Source of the DNA: Larimichthys crocea
Taxonomy: Eukaryota > Chordata > Actinopteri > Sciaenidae
Direction of reading: 5' to 3'
Length of the DNA stretch: 64,000 bases
NCBI RefSeq assembly: GCF_000972845.2
Contig: NC_040022.1
Coordinates: 14,052,919 to 14,116,918, forward strand
Shown here one piece after another: positions 13,627-27,118 of the stretch. The notes under the pieces were generated by a model. That model was not told the DNA's origin and searched no databases. It saw only the letters and a program-made list of their open reading frames with translations. The number at the start of each line of letters is the position of its first letter. The stretch's first letter is position 1. The translations under genes were made by a program, and so were the position numbers.

Positions 13627-13945
13627 TAAAGGTCAAGTGTGTCAGATTTAGGGGGCTCTCTTTACAGAATATGACAGAAATGCAATGTAATATTTATAAC
13701 TCTGGTTTCGTTAGTGTAAAATCACTTGGTTTTTTTTTTGTTACTACAGACACTTCCACAGAGTCCACTATGTTTCTACAGTAGCCCAAAATGGACAAAC
13801 TAATCACTGACACAAAACGAAACCTAGCTATAATGAAATATTTCTTATAGCCATTACTACTGTATGTACACTGTGGACAAATCCAAGACTTGACAGGCCT
13901 AACAAGTTACAGCTGCTAAGCGGACTAGACAAACGCCATTTGGAG
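13627..13945 (+). repeat. Percomorph-type interspersed repeat, copy A
   Basis: It begins TAAAGGTCAAGTGTGTCAGA, then TTTAGGGGGCTCTCTTTACA, and later CACAGAGTCCACTATGTTTC followed by TACAGTAGCCCAAAATGGAC. This is the longest copy of a family whose ends read AAGGTCCAGTGTGTAGGATT; other copies are at 9541, 27119 and 35975. Confidence 0.65.
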
Positions 13946-14181
13946 GGAGAGTTTATCAAACAGCCAATTGTCAGATGTCAAATTTAGAAACTAGGTAATA
14001 ATAATATTCCTGGAAAATGCTGCAGGGTCAATATGTAGTGTGACAGATGGCTGAGGTGTACAGGCCTGCAAACACATGTGGACACAAAGATGTCACTAAA
14101 AATCATAGATGAATGTTCTGTTCTGTATCTGCAGTCGTTCAACTCAGAACAAAAGGAGTTCCTAGGAACTAGCACACACAA

Positions 14182-14210
14182 ATGCGTGCACGCGCGCGCA
14201 CACACACACA
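14182..14210. repeat. Alternating purine-pyrimidine (CG)n(CA)n tract
   Basis: 29 bases alternate perfectly, including GCGCGCGC and (CA)5, the composition with highest left-handed Z-DNA propensity. Confidence 0.85.
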
Positions 14211-14450
14211 ATCCATTTACTGGAAGTGGTTTTGCAGAAGGCTGAGCTGATGAAAGATAAATGAATGTAGAAAAGAGAAGGAAAGAATAACAGGGGCAGT
14301 AGACTGGGAGACAAAGAGGGATGAATGAGACAGAGAGAGATGTGAGGGAACTTGTCTGGAGGGTAGGACAAAACAGGGGAGAGAGTGATGTAGTCGGACA
14401 GCCGTGGGCGGTTTGTGAAATGCTGGGTGATGGTTTAAGGCAATTGCATT

Positions 14451-14479
14451 GTGTGTATGTGTGTGTGTGTGTGTGTGTG
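14451..14479 (+). repeat. (GT)n microsatellite
   Basis: GT repeat with one TA interruption near its left end, followed by GGTTGTG. Confidence 0.9.
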
Positions 14480-14559
14480 GTTGTGTATGCATATGTGTGT
14501 ATCATCTCTCTCTGCTTGCGTCATTACTTTGATTAGACTGCAGAAGGGAGAGGCAAGGA

Positions 14560-14660
14560 AACCCCAGCCCTTTTTTTCCCCTCCCTCTCTTCCTCTCCCT
14601 CCTCCACTTTATCTCTCTCTCCGTCTCTTTTTTCTCTTTCTATCTTCCTCTCGGTCTGAG
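14560..14660 (+). repeat. Pyrimidine-rich tract
   Basis: Near-continuous CT sequence (CCCTCCCTCTCTTCCTCTCC) of about 100 bp, simple sequence. Confidence 0.8.
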
Positions 14661-16116
14661 TCTCTCTCATTTCACATTATAGTAGGTAATTCTTGTAAAT
14701 AGGTGTGTTGCTTTGCCTAAAGTGCCTTCTTTTTTTTTCTTTTTTTTTGGTTTTGTTTTGCTTGTTCTCTTTTTCTGTCATTCTTCTGAATTTCTCTTTC
14801 ATGAAATACATTCATGTCATGACAGTAAAGCACTCATACAAAAAAAAACACCCCCAAACCAAAATATGCAAAAACATGTGCTTTATGATGTACTGCCAGG
14901 TGTTTGCAGGCTGCTGTAAACAGCACAGAGGAAGTCAGACTGTGCCCTGTTTGATGCTCTTGTGGTCAGATTTCACAACTGTGCGTCGGTGCAAGTGTTA
15001 GTCAGTGCGTCTGTTGTCTCAAACCTGTCACTGTAAAAAAACATGTGTCATTCAAATATCGTCCTGTGAAAACTCCCCTAAAGACTGACCTTTGAAAGCT
15101 TTTCAATTATTAAACAGATAAAATATAATCGTCTGACTATTTGTAATACAGGCGCTTTAGATAAGCAAAGTAAAGATAGATACTGACTGATGGTTTTGTT
15201 TTGTCATTTTACCCACTTCAGCACTTGGGTCAGTGTATACCACGAGGCACCTTTGATTATAATGGGCTTTTCAAATGTTTTATAGAAAACTTAATTAAAA
15301 AATATAGTATAATAGGTATCGGTTTACCCTGATATAAAGTGTTGAGTGTGTGCCTTCAGGAAACTCTGTAAATCACATAGAGCTGAAGCTTAGCAGTCAG
15401 AGGACACCAAAGGGAAAAATCAGCTACTATTCTGTATAAAATATGATCAAGTTTCCCTGAAATCACTGAATTATGTTATAAACTTTTTGTTCAGCAATCA
15501 GTGAGCAGCCCTCAGAATCACTCACAGACTGTATCAAACAGGAAACACTCGGCTCTGATGGCGTCAAAAGCGAGAAAGCGATTCATTGGATGCATAAATA
15601 GTATACGCCCCCGGCTCAGGGTGAGTCATCAACCACTTTTTATTGCTTGTCAAAATGACAAACTGTAAAATACCTGAAAATATTAGTTTTAACCTTTGTT
15701 GAGCCACATACTGGTAAACATGTGACATATAAGGCTAGACATATGTGATGTATGTATATGTGAACACTTAAACATCAATTTGGGGCTTTAAGCACATACC
15801 ACAATAACAGCTGAGCAATCAGACCCTTGGTCAACTTTCTTCTTTCATGTACATGTATTATGCTACATCTCGAGGAGGTTTAGTGCCACATGTGAAATAT
15901 TTATTTGAGTTCTGACTTTATTAGAGTTTGATTCTTTTACTTTAAACTCAGAACTCAAATAATTTTTTTTTTTTTTTTTTTTACACGGGGCCCTCATCTA
16001 TCTTGTCTATGTTGAAAAAACAACCACATTTTGAAGATTGTTAAAAGATCACATCAAGTCAAGTTAGTTAATGTTAGCGAAATGCATCTAACTAGTGTTT
16101 TGCTACAGATTAGGTT

Positions 16117-16345
16117 GCAATTAGATAGATTAGATTAGATTAGATAATACTTTTTTATCCCACAACGGGGAAATTCACTTGTTTACAGCAGCGAAAAAAT
16201 AGTCAAGGAGGGAAAACACAAGTGTACATATTTACAAAAAGTACTAAAGTAGAATGTGCTAAAACAAGTACTAAGGTAGAACATAAACTTTAAAAAAAAA
16301 AAAAAAAAAAATTGCAATGGAGAACAAAAAAAATAGCAATGGACA
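16117..16345 (-). repeat. LINE 3' end, minus orientation
   Basis: On the minus strand it ends GTGAATTTCCCCGTTGTGGG, ATAAAAAAGTATTATC, then (TAATC)n, the same type of 3' end and short tandem tail as at 41120 and 42796. The body is A-rich on the plus strand with an A run at 16292-16310. Confidence 0.6.
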
Positions 16346-18267
16346 AAAAAAATCGTGCTATCGTGCTTTCATCAGCTAACTATCTATTATCCTTAAAATT
16401 TGGTCGTCTTTTTAACAAAGTTGAAATCAATCATTCGCATAAAACTTTGGGTCTGTTGCAGTGAGAGAGAGAGATCACTTTAGGCCATATGAAAAGCAAA
16501 CAGAGAAATCTTTAGCTAAACAACTTTTAACTTTTATTTTAAGTTTTTTTTAAATATCTGCAGAAGGATGAGGAAGATCAAACAAACAATTTAAATATGT
16601 ACAAGATAAAATGAATCATTTACATATTCATAAGCTATGGGAACATCCTTATCCGGACATCTGGAGAGAAAGAGCGAGAGAGAATGCTCAAATCTGCCTT
16701 GGCCCACACAGGAGAGGGACAGACCCTGGCACTGTTAACAGGCGGCGTGCGTGGGACAATATGAACAAACGGAACAAAATCTTTTTTCAGTCTGATCATT
16801 TGAAGGTTTAAGTCACCCTAAACAATCTGGAAAGGCAATCCGGCACCTCTGGGATATTCCTCACCCCAAGGCCCCAGGAAAAGCAACAAACAGTGACGAA
16901 ACCATATATTGACAAGCATCTGTCATGTGATGCAAACTGCCCCCAAAAGTTTTTTCCATACAATCAGTAAAACAGTAGATACATTCCTTTGAGTGTTTGA
17001 GCCTCCACACATAATCAGAATTTGATCCATTCAGTGTAATAACATTTGGAAAGTTTAGAAGAGTCATACATTTAAAGCACTTTATTCAAGTTAGCGCGGA
17101 GTGTGTGGAGGATCCACACATGGAGCAGAGAAGAAACTGGTGAAGTCACATTATTTGAGTTGACAACTCCTCCTTACATCACTGAAAGTCCAATAAGATA
17201 TGATATAGTGACTATAAGGATTATTAACATTACTGCACTGGCTGGTGTTAGTTTTAGTATTATAAACAGTATTATTTTGTTTTGTTTCTGACTTGCTTTG
17301 TCTGGCTGATAATATTAAACCCTCGAAACATTGAATATAAGACTTAAAATAGATAACTGCATCATTTCACGCTCTGTGAAACAGGAAACAGATGCCCACC
17401 CCCAGCCCTTCCCGCTCGTCACTGCAGTACATGAGGTTCCACCGAAGTCTGAGGTTCTCACACCTGCCATATCCCATCGTAACCTCTACTGATCACGCTA
17501 CTGTAAAGTCTCTTAGTGTTGTTCTCTTGTTTTGAGAACATTTAGACCAAATTAACTGTTCACAAACCGCTGAAAAACTGCTCAAACATCTCTCTAACCT
17601 GGAAAAAAAATTCCTGATGTTAAAGAATGTGAAAGAAAGTGAGAGAAAACAGACGTGGGGAGAGATTGTGAAAGTGATAGAACCACTGTATGACCTTCTA
17701 ACATCCTGTCTCCTCAACCACATTCATGCATTTCACCTTTAACAAACCAGAGAGGAAACAAACATAACCTTTCTCTATGGAAAATGTCTGACGTTACAGC
17801 GGCATTTCGTTGCTCATCTGTCCTTTTTTGTAGTGGTGACCCATTAAATATTCAACAATTAGTTGCCCCTGCGGGCTTCAAAACCTCTCCCACTGACTCT
17901 CACTTTCAGATTAATATCGTCTTTGAGAAAACATATCATGTCTGTGGCTTTGATACGGTGCATCTTTCACTCAAACCAGACCAAATAAATCTCCCGAATG
18001 ACATGTCATCGTGCCCTCCGCATAATTGTTCATCACTTTCTGTGGTTCTCACAGCACGTATTGGAATGTGTTGATGAAAGTGTCGTTCTGTAAAAGCTAT
18101 TACAATGACGTTAAGAGTGGGTTTGAACAAGACTTCTTACGGTCTTTTTTTCTCTATATCTTTCTTTATGACTGAGGAGACAGACAGACAGACAGACAGA
18201 GAAAGCTGAGGTTGCTAGCAGTCTGTTTAGTTTAGTGCTCCTGGGGTGCTGCCAGGCAAATGAGAGA

Positions 18268-18279
18268 CCAGCAGATGGC
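18268..18279 (+). promoter_or_regulatory. CTCF-like motif
   Basis: CCAGCAGATGGC fits the core CTCF consensus CCASYAGRKGGC at all 12 positions. A single short motif in 64 kb is weak evidence; a related CCAGCAGATGGT lies at 30535-30546 (11 of 12). Confidence 0.3.
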
Positions 18280-18854
18280 TGGAATGTGGAAAATGCCAAA
18301 GATCAGAGGCCAGCAGAGACACAATGAGATTAGAGGGGAAACAGAAAGCAACCACCCAAAACTGAGCCGTAAACATCCTTGTAAGCTGTGTGTGTGTTTG
18401 TTTGTTAGAAAAGATGTTGCGTGCTTAGAGATTTCTGTTGTTGATGTGCTCCTTGGATTGTCCCCACATGGTCATTTTGTTGAGGAGGCACAAAACTTTT
18501 AGTTTTAGGTGTTTTTCACAGTCAGTCAAAGCAAAGTTTCATCTTTGTAGGTTTAAACTTTACGGTAAAATGTGTGCTCGGTGTAGTCATATAGACAAGT
18601 ATTTGAACTGTTTGAGAATCAGGATAAGAAATACTGCATTACATCTCTACATGCTCCATTTCTACAAAATAAATCTATATGTAAGAATGGGAAATTAAGA
18701 AAAAAGAAAATAAGAAGTAGGCTATGTAAAATAGGTGCATTATGCTGCAATATATAACAACAATACAGTATACATACAAAAAAAGAGTTTCCAAAATCTA
18801 GCACAGATGGACTATAAAAGGTAAATGTGCAGATTTTGCACATTAAAATCAGCT

Positions 18855-18990
18855 TACAGCCCTGTGTGAGCTGGTGACTTGTCCAGGGTGTATACCCCGT
18901 CTTTTGCCCAATGTCAGCTGGGATAAGCTCCAGCCCTCCCGTCACCCTGATAAGGACAAGTAATTATAGAAAATGTATAGATGAATGAAA
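18855..18990 (+). repeat. Retroelement 3' end with GATG-like tail
   Basis: It contains GACTTGTCCAGGGTGTATAC, CCCGTCTTTTGCCCAATGTC, AGCTGGGATAAGCTCCAGCC and GACAAGTAATTATAGAAAAT, ending in a decayed (GATG)-type tail (GTATAGATGAATGAAAG). This order is typical of a very abundant fish LINE/SINE 3' end, perhaps Rex3/RTE-like; the clade is a guess. Confidence 0.65.
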
Positions 18991-21900
18991 GTCTGCTTTC
19001 AGGTCTTGGAGAGTACTCCAGCATTTGTGGGAAAAGTTGTATAAAACCTTGTGTGGCTCCAGAGGGAGTTGTGCGATGGTGCAGATAAATTGCAGATAAA
19101 TTCAAGTGATGTCACTCAAGTCAGCGTCAGTTGGGACTACAAGATTGAAAATAAAAGAATGCTGGGGGTGTGGAGTAAAAAGAAGTGAGGCCTCTGAAGC
19201 CCACTCGTCTGTTATCGCTACAGGTGTAACATAGTACTATTTCCAGTGAACCGTCTCCCTTGTCGTACTTGTGGGTTATGTAGGCGCCAGGTTTTGATGA
19301 TGAAAAAGAAGCCGAGGGATAAAAAGACAATATCTCTGATTCTGCTGCATTAGTGTTGATGCTTTTTTAAAAGGTTTCCATTGCGAGTCCAATAATGTTA
19401 CAGATGTATGACGCTAAATAGGTAAAATAAAGATAAAGAGAAATGAAAAAAGAAACCACTTCAGTCTCCTTTTATGGTTAAATGGTACTGGATAAACTCT
19501 TGATAAATACCTGGTAACCAAAATAAAATAGACATTTTTTCTTCGCTCACTTTACACAAGTTCACTTCAAAGTTTTTTCATCCGACAAGCAATCACATAA
19601 TTTTATCCTCAAAGACTTCAAGACTCCAAATCAAGCATCGTGCACAGCCTATAAATCCACTCCAAGTATAATTCAGTGAATTGCTATAATTAAACTCACA
19701 GATGCACTGAAGAATTACAGTAACACAAGGGCTGAATCTGTAATCAAGAAACTGCAGCATTACTTTCAAGCAAGTTTATAAAAAAAAGCTCCAAAGAGTT
19801 TGTTTCTTTTCAAGAAACCTTGTGCTTTCAAGAAACAAACGTACATTATACTCCAAATAGCTATGGCAGTACAAACAAGGAACATGTAATTATTGTTGGG
19901 TCTAATCAAGTACAGTATACAACTAACTGACTATATTATAAAGTTGCGAGCAGAATGTGTGCGAGAGAGAGTGTACAAAGGTGTTGCACAAATGCAGTAA
20001 TGTGTAAATGACTGGTGAAGCATTCATGTTCGAAGGGTGTAAGGTTGTCACTCTTCCTCTTTGCTCACAGTATGGTGCTTTTTTTCTTTTATTGTTCAGA
20101 CAATGGCAGCAGCGCAGACGAAGATTTAACAAAGTGACATTTTGCATAACATCTGGACAACAAAGTAGCCATTTAGTGGATTGGCAGCCGAGCCTCAAAC
20201 ACGTCTGAAAGTGAATATGTTTCATTTAACTTGCTGAAAGTAGATTTTTATAGCAGATTGCTGAGTATGTTTGAACATCAGGTGCTTATTTCTATATGAG
20301 TGGACCTGTACTGTGTCAGCATGCTTATGTTTGTGCGCGTGTCTGTGTTTTTTTTAAACTATATTGAGGTAGCGTAGCGCTAGAGCTGTTGTGCGAGTAT
20401 GCACTCAAGTGACAACACTCTCCTTTCATTACAAAATTGATAGAGAGGCTTCTACAGTTTCTATTATCTCACCTTTTAGAGCATCAGCTAAATTACCTGC
20501 CAACAACAGGGCACAGCGGATACATTCAGTTGAGAGTGTCCAGTCATCATTAACTGTGTTTGTGTATCATCATAATGTGGTATTTTCTAATCATAATGAT
20601 TCATTGCAGAGGTACAGGATTTAAATGTCAGCCCAGATATTTCACCATGCAGCTCACACAATATAGACAAAGTGTACAGCACTGTTTTTTTTATATAAAA
20701 TCTTTAAAATCAAATTAAGCAGAAATATATATTTATGTTTGTTTACTAATTCAGACACAGTATGAACTTGGGGATCACACTTAGACTAGAGACAGCCATC
20801 TACTTACATACTACGGCTTTCATTCTCAGCACGAAAAGAAAATTCCATATGGTGCAAGTCGTCCCTTGATGGAGAGATGGAAGATTGAAGAGAGTGGAAA
20901 AAAAGAGCTCATTACTGGTAAGATTAGTTTCCCTCTTCAGTGTTCAATACATAAAGATGAACATGATACGTTGTGTTTTGAAATGGCCAAAGTAAAGATG
21001 TGTAACAACGTGTGTGTTGTTGTCAGCCATTGTGACATTATTTTTTTGGTTTTATCTTCAGGTTTGTTGCTTGTCGTAGCCATGAGTCATAACTACTGAA
21101 CTTGGGTTGCGACCCATCACCACTCAGAGTTGGCAACAACCACTTAGATGTGGATTTGATTTGAAGTCCATCAAAAATTCATAATACAAAATGTGCTAAA
21201 CCGAATTAAATTGTCAAACGACATGTAAATGCTATTTAAAATGTGAACAAAATGGATGTAACCAAAAACAGAAAATGATAACAGATGGTGCATTGTCAAA
21301 AGCAGGACTTTTGGACTAACACAATTCTGGCACACTGGCAGTCTGAACAGTCCCCAGAGCACTGTAAAAAGGCCTTTAATACAATTGTATGAAGGCATCT
21401 GATAAAATGACTTCATGCTGTATTATATAACCACAGTTTAGAGAAAAACTGAGTCAACATGAAATGAATGTAGAAGATAAGAATGATAAGAATTTTGACT
21501 TCCTCTACCGAAAATCTTATTGTCACGGTTTCCCAGAAATCTACAAATATTACCCAACAAAAGGCCGTAATGTATTCAAGCACCAGATTTAAGATGTTGT
21601 AACATTACAAGTAAACACATCTCTTACATAATCGAACTAAATCTGCAGTTTTAGTAAGTCACTCAGTATGGTGCTATTTTACGATGAGATTGCAGGGTGA
21701 GACACAACATTACTATATATTGTTCCATAGATGGATGCACACAGTTCATTGACACAGACGTACACAGTCTCTATCCCTATTACACTGCTGCAGTCGAGGG
21801 ATAATAGAAAAGAGAGCATGCTGGAGCACAGCCAGCTGAGCGATCAATTGAACACAACTGCAGCTCGATTGCGGTGTGTGCGTGTTAGACAGAGAGAGAG

Positions 21901-23005
21901 AGGGAGAGTGCCTGTGTGTAAAGATATTTAGTGTGGCAGGGTCGACCTTGCATGGAAAAGCAGCACTGTGGATGTCGAGGATGCCGTGTTTTTGCCGTAC
22001 AGAGGAGATAAATCACTCAATCTAATATGTCCAAAACGGCCAAATAACTAATAACAAATCTGAATAACAAAGTTAAACTAATTTATAATCAGTGAGATTA
22101 AATCCCTAAGAGGGAAAAGTTAAAAGAAATGAGGAGCCTAATATGCAAGAATGCAAATAAGGGACTCAGCTGACTGAAAGAAGATAAATAACAGCAGCAG
22201 AAGATGTGGTAAAAACCATAAAGCAGTGAAATTCTCTGAAATTTCCAAACAGCATAGCACCGACTTCCTGTTTGCTTTTGTGCCCTTCACTGCAGCAGCA
22301 TCCACTGCATCCTGTTCATACAACCTAAACAAAGATTTAGATTGGTTCAGTGTTATTTCTCAAATCAGTTACTTAGCAACGTGTGTTTATGTATATTGGG
22401 TTTTTTTTTTTACTTGTTTCTTGGGCTGCACAACATAAATATGTTACAAAATTGAGACTACGGACTTTGAAAGAATCAAATATTGGTAGGTAAAATACCT
22501 TTGATTAGAAGTTAGCTATGTAACTGAAATATAATATGAGGCTGTAGAAGATTAAAGCTTTATCCTTGCCAAGCCTTTCTGCTAAAATCACAGAAGTAAC
22601 TAACTACCGTCTTCATCATGTGATTATTATTATTGTTATTATTATGGCATCATTCTGTGTTTTACCTGTAACTCTGCCTGTTTACCCACTGAACTCACAT
22701 CTATGTCCTCTTCTGTCACTCCATCTGTCACTTCATGTAGCACTCTGTCCTCACTTCATGACTCCATCATCTCTCAGGGTATCTGTGTCCTGTGAAGGAC
22801 ACAGCAAACAGGGGAGAAACATTTTTCGGATGTAGACACAATCCTTCTTCCTGTTTTGGTCATCTGAAATTAAACCATACGTAGTTGTGCAAGCACCTGT
22901 GAAGAGAATCCTCCCTAAAAATAAAGAGCATTCCTTCTTTCTGTTTTACTATTTTTGCCTAAAACATCTGCTGACCCCTGTCTTTGCAACAAATGACACA
23001 ACCCC

Positions 23006-23030
23006 TGTGTGTGTGTGTGTGTGTGTGTGT
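23006..23030 (+). repeat. (TG)n microsatellite
   Basis: About 12 pure TG units. Confidence 0.95.
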
Positions 23031-26000
23031 ATTATAGCTTGCCTGTGCGTGAATCCCTGGCCTGCTGTGTATGTTACCAGAATAGAACAATGCATAACTA
23101 AAAGTAGGACGATGACGCAGGATATGAATAGATTAAAAGCGTCTAGGAAAGGCAAAAAAAGTCCACTTTAAAATAGTCCAAAACAGAGTAACGCATCACT
23201 GATTACATCACAGCACGGCACAGTAAATCTGCAGATAATCTGCAGGCGTAAACACATCTCGACTTACCAAACTGCCAATTTACCATACAGTAAATAGAAC
23301 TGCTGCCACTCCTAACTGTGGGTCTTCCAACACGACGACATATTTTTGTGACAGAGCGATAAGTTGATTCTTATGAATATTTGTGAAAGAGTGAGATACA
23401 CACAGATATTTTAAAGGAGCCATACAAATTATTCAAACATCTTATATACGCTATATCAACTGAGAAAGTGTGTGCTTGTGTTTGTCCATGTGCACTCTGC
23501 TTCTGCCTCATTCTGCAGGGCAACAGCCAGATAATCTCCAGAGTGGGTGACTGACTGAATGCTGCTATTTTAGCTTTGCACTGTCTGCGTCTATGAATCA
23601 CTGTGCTGGGTCAGAGCAAACAGAAGAAGAGCGGTCATTACTGTAATGGTGCAAAGAAAAACGTAAGAGGGCTTTCCTTCTGCTCTTTTTGAGTCCAATT
23701 ACACACGAGTGTGACTCTCAAGGGTAAGTAGGCAGAGAACATGCAGCTGACATAACTGGATCTCATGGCGTGATGAAAGCCCGAGAGGAGCCTCTGATAT
23801 TACTGTGATAATCTTCTTTTCTCACAACCATGAACATCATGTACATATATGCACTCTGTGTTTGTACTGTACATTCCTCTCCACCTGCTTTACATCATTC
23901 AGTGTCATCATGATATAATATGGTATTATTATTTTTATTTTATATACTAATGCGCATACAATAGCAGAGGAGAAAAAAAAAGAAATAGCATTCTGACTAT
24001 TAATATAACTGCAAACATAAAACAATGTGCATATCGCACCTACGTATATCCATGCACACATTGCACCTTTTATATCTGCTGCTACTTAATTTTATTCAAT
24101 ATCTACCTCTCTACTGTATGGTCCCTAACGAAACACTGTCTTGTTTCACTATGTACTGTGTGTGTGGTGGAAATGATAAATATAAAAAAAACATAAATAA
24201 ATCTAAATGAAACCCACTTGACTTAGACTTTACTAATATTATTTCAAAGTCTAACAGTGAATTACGTTCTGAGAGTAATTAAGCATGCGAGGCAAACTGT
24301 ATATGTAGGCCAGTTGCAGTGGCAACATTGATTAGACTCTCATTAAAACACATGAGGAGAAAAAGCGGACAATATAATGAGATAGTAACTGAGCGAGGTG
24401 TGATGTGATGACATGCATGTTTCAGTGCTGGATGTTCCCAAGCTGAGCTCAGGCTTATCAACAACATCTTACAGTAGATGGTCTCAGCTGTCACTGTTTG
24501 GGCTTTTAGGTTCTGGATCAGTGGAGCAAATAAAACACATTTTTTGGAACAAAAGCTGCAGAGGAGCAGAGGATGTAAACAAGCCAAGAGTCAGATTTGG
24601 TCACAAATACAACATTGTGTTGTCCTTACATCAGACCACCTCACTGTCACTTTACTACTCTCATTTGGAAAGCTAATAAACAGTTCAATTGAGGAAGGAG
24701 TGAGGCCAGGGAGGAGGAGATGGATGGTGAGGGTCAAGCAGCACAGCTGCACTCACAAAAGACACTTGGACAGAAATAACTTGCTCAATGCTTCCCCCCG
24801 ATGGGTAAAAAGAGCACGTTATTTTAAAGAGCATGTGTAGTCAACATTTACATGATGAAAAGAAACGCCTGAAGCAGTTCCTTTGAAAAGAAATCAAACA
24901 CAAAGTACATGTTAGTTTCCTCTGCGTCTTCCTGCTGTGCAGTATTTTACAGCTTGGGATTTCCATCAGAATCTATAATACTAAAATTCATGGCCTGAAT
25001 ACAAAATAGTAAACATTGCTTAGATTTTAATGATGTCTCTCATTAGATTAACATTTGTAAGAGAACAGCAGCTTGACCTGAATTCTCACAGATGACACAG
25101 TGGATGTGGTTTGATTCCTAATGTGGTTAGTAAAGGTTTTTATAAACTAGAAAGGGCATATGACAGCAACAAGGCAATGCAAACATTTTTTTTTCACTCA
25201 TCAACTCTTTTGATGACTGTTAGTGAATGATCAGTGGTGGCTTTCCCTCTGCTCGGTCATTTCTTTATTGGTGTTTTGCTGACATCTACTGGACAGAATT
25301 AAATGTTATGTTAAATGTTATCCAAAATGATTAGGTCATTTGTAATTACATAAGGATTCATAAAATAACATAAATATTATTTTATATTTATAAAGTCAAA
25401 TAGAACAAAGTAAAATATAGACAGTCATTTTTTCCTTTCATGTGGACCTACAGGCAGAGGCAGAAAAGCAAGCACTGAACTGACCTTGGATTATAGTTAT
25501 CTCAAGTTTGTTCAAGGTTAGAAATGATAAGTAGCTTCTGTATCACCCACCACTTCCTGTCATGTTGAGTGTTTGGTGATTTAGCAGAGGCAGCATAAGA
25601 AATATGTTGTAACGGTATCAATGACAACCCTCCCACAGATGATCTTATTAAGGTAAGTGACAGCGTGTGTATGACACATGTCCATTTGCGCTATTTAAAA
25701 TATTATGAAATGACACAGCTCTGCAAACAAACAAACCTCCTAGCAACAGCATGCAAAATGAGTCATGGATATGATAATGATTACTAAGGGTGACATCTTG
25801 TTTGGACAGTTTTATATTTAGTCTGTATTGATATCTTACTCTATTTTATTTTAATCCAGATATTTGTTTTAAAAATGTGATATAAATCCATTTATTAATA
25901 CTACAGAAAACTTGACTTTAGTCAAAGGCATCGACAGAACTGTATATAACATAATTTGAAGGACAGGTCTGAGTTGTCTCTGTTACCATTATTGTTAACT

Positions 26001-26099
26001 ATTGGATGAAAAATAAAATAAAGTTGCCCCAAGTAAATAAAAGGTGCTTATACTACAAAGAATTGCAGATGCTATTAAAACTGAAACTGTTTGAGCTTT

Positions 26100-26280
26100 T
26101 AATACTTTAAGTATTAAAGCTAAAGCTTGTTTTGTCCGACTAATAGTTTAAACTTCTAAATCATCAATTAAATTAATAAACAAATAAATAAAAAAACAAT
26201 CACCAATGAAAATCACTTTTGTAAAAATTTCTAATAAATTTTCTGCCAACTGATTAATGGACTAATTGTTTCAGCTGTAG
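26100..26280 (-). mobile_element. hAT-like MITE fragment
   Basis: On the minus strand it starts CTACAGCTGAAACAATTAGT, runs through CCATTAATCAGTTGGCAGAA and ends near GTCGGACAAAACAAGC. This order is that of the very common TAGGGCTGAAACGATTAGTC hAT repeat of fish. It is degraded and target duplications are not recognisable. Confidence 0.6.
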
Positions 26281-26344
26281 TATATATTGATGGGTATATC
26301 GTTATATATTTAAGCACTTTATATGTTTTGTAAAAAAAACATTT

Positions 26345-26472
26345 TGTTGCTCAAATTACAAAGTACAAGTACCTCAGATTTGTACTTAAGTACAGAAGTA
26401 CTTAAATAAATATATTAGTAGTTATTATATATTGTATGTAACTATTATAATAATAGTTACATTACACCACTG
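26345..26472 (-). mobile_element. hAT-like terminal fragment (CAGTGGTGTAATGTAACT)
   Basis: The right edge, AGTTACATTACACCACTG, is the complement of a hAT-type end, and the body has repeated AAGTACAAGTACCTCAG / TACTTAAGTACAGAAGTACTT motifs seen in fish hAT elements. The other end was not found. Confidence 0.5.
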
Positions 26473-27118
26473 CCTGTGGCTCACTGACATATACTCGTCA
26501 CCCTGGCCCTGTTTCACCCCACAGTCTGGTATTTCACCCCTCGCTTCTCAGTGAATGTAGGTAATGGTTGCTAAACTTAGATCTCAGTGTGACAAATGAG
26601 GATTTCCCTGACAGCTGAGAAACTTCCTGCAGGTCAGCTGATGTGTGTTATCGCAACCAACATGTAAACTTCATGGCAACCTGCTCAAATGTCACATCTG
26701 GAAGTTTGTCATTATTACTAAAAAAGGAGGCACGAGGACATGCGAATGCTATCTAAAACTGATTATCTTTCAACAAAAATACACACAGTACAGAATGACA
26801 GTAAGAGGAAATAATGACTGCAAGATGATAATGCCGTTCTATGCGGGATTTTGAAACTTTGGTGCCCCCCAATGATAGTTTGAAGGCACTGTGGTAGTCA
26901 GCAAGTCACACTTGTCACATGTTTTTTTGTACAGAGAAACAAACTGAGAATGAATGAGGTTTACTAAAATTTATACCATTATTCACTGAGAGAAAAAAGA
27001 AGAAGAAAGGAAGCATTCAAATAAAATGTAACTCATACTGTAGCATCTTTAAAAATTGTAGATGAATGTATATTTCTCTGTCCTGTCTTGTAAAGGCAGT
27101 CAACTGTCACTCATCTCC

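Larger units (their letters stand above)
11448..16116. other. Gene-free sequence
   Basis: Apart from the repeat at 13627, the Z-DNA-type tract at 14182, the pyrimidine tract at 14560 and T runs near 14731-14749 and 15962-15982, I see nothing that supports a gene on either strand. Confidence 0.6.
16346..26099. other. Gene-free sequence
   Basis: Mostly unique AT-rich sequence. 16590-16900 is less AT-biased and may be conserved. A (GACA)n run lies at 18180-18200 and the retroelement end at 18855. No exon was recognised. Confidence 0.6.

Noticed and set aside
13984..14505. 173-codon minus-strand open frame
   Set aside because: Begins in a CA/GT microsatellite and has no recognisable domain or splice context.
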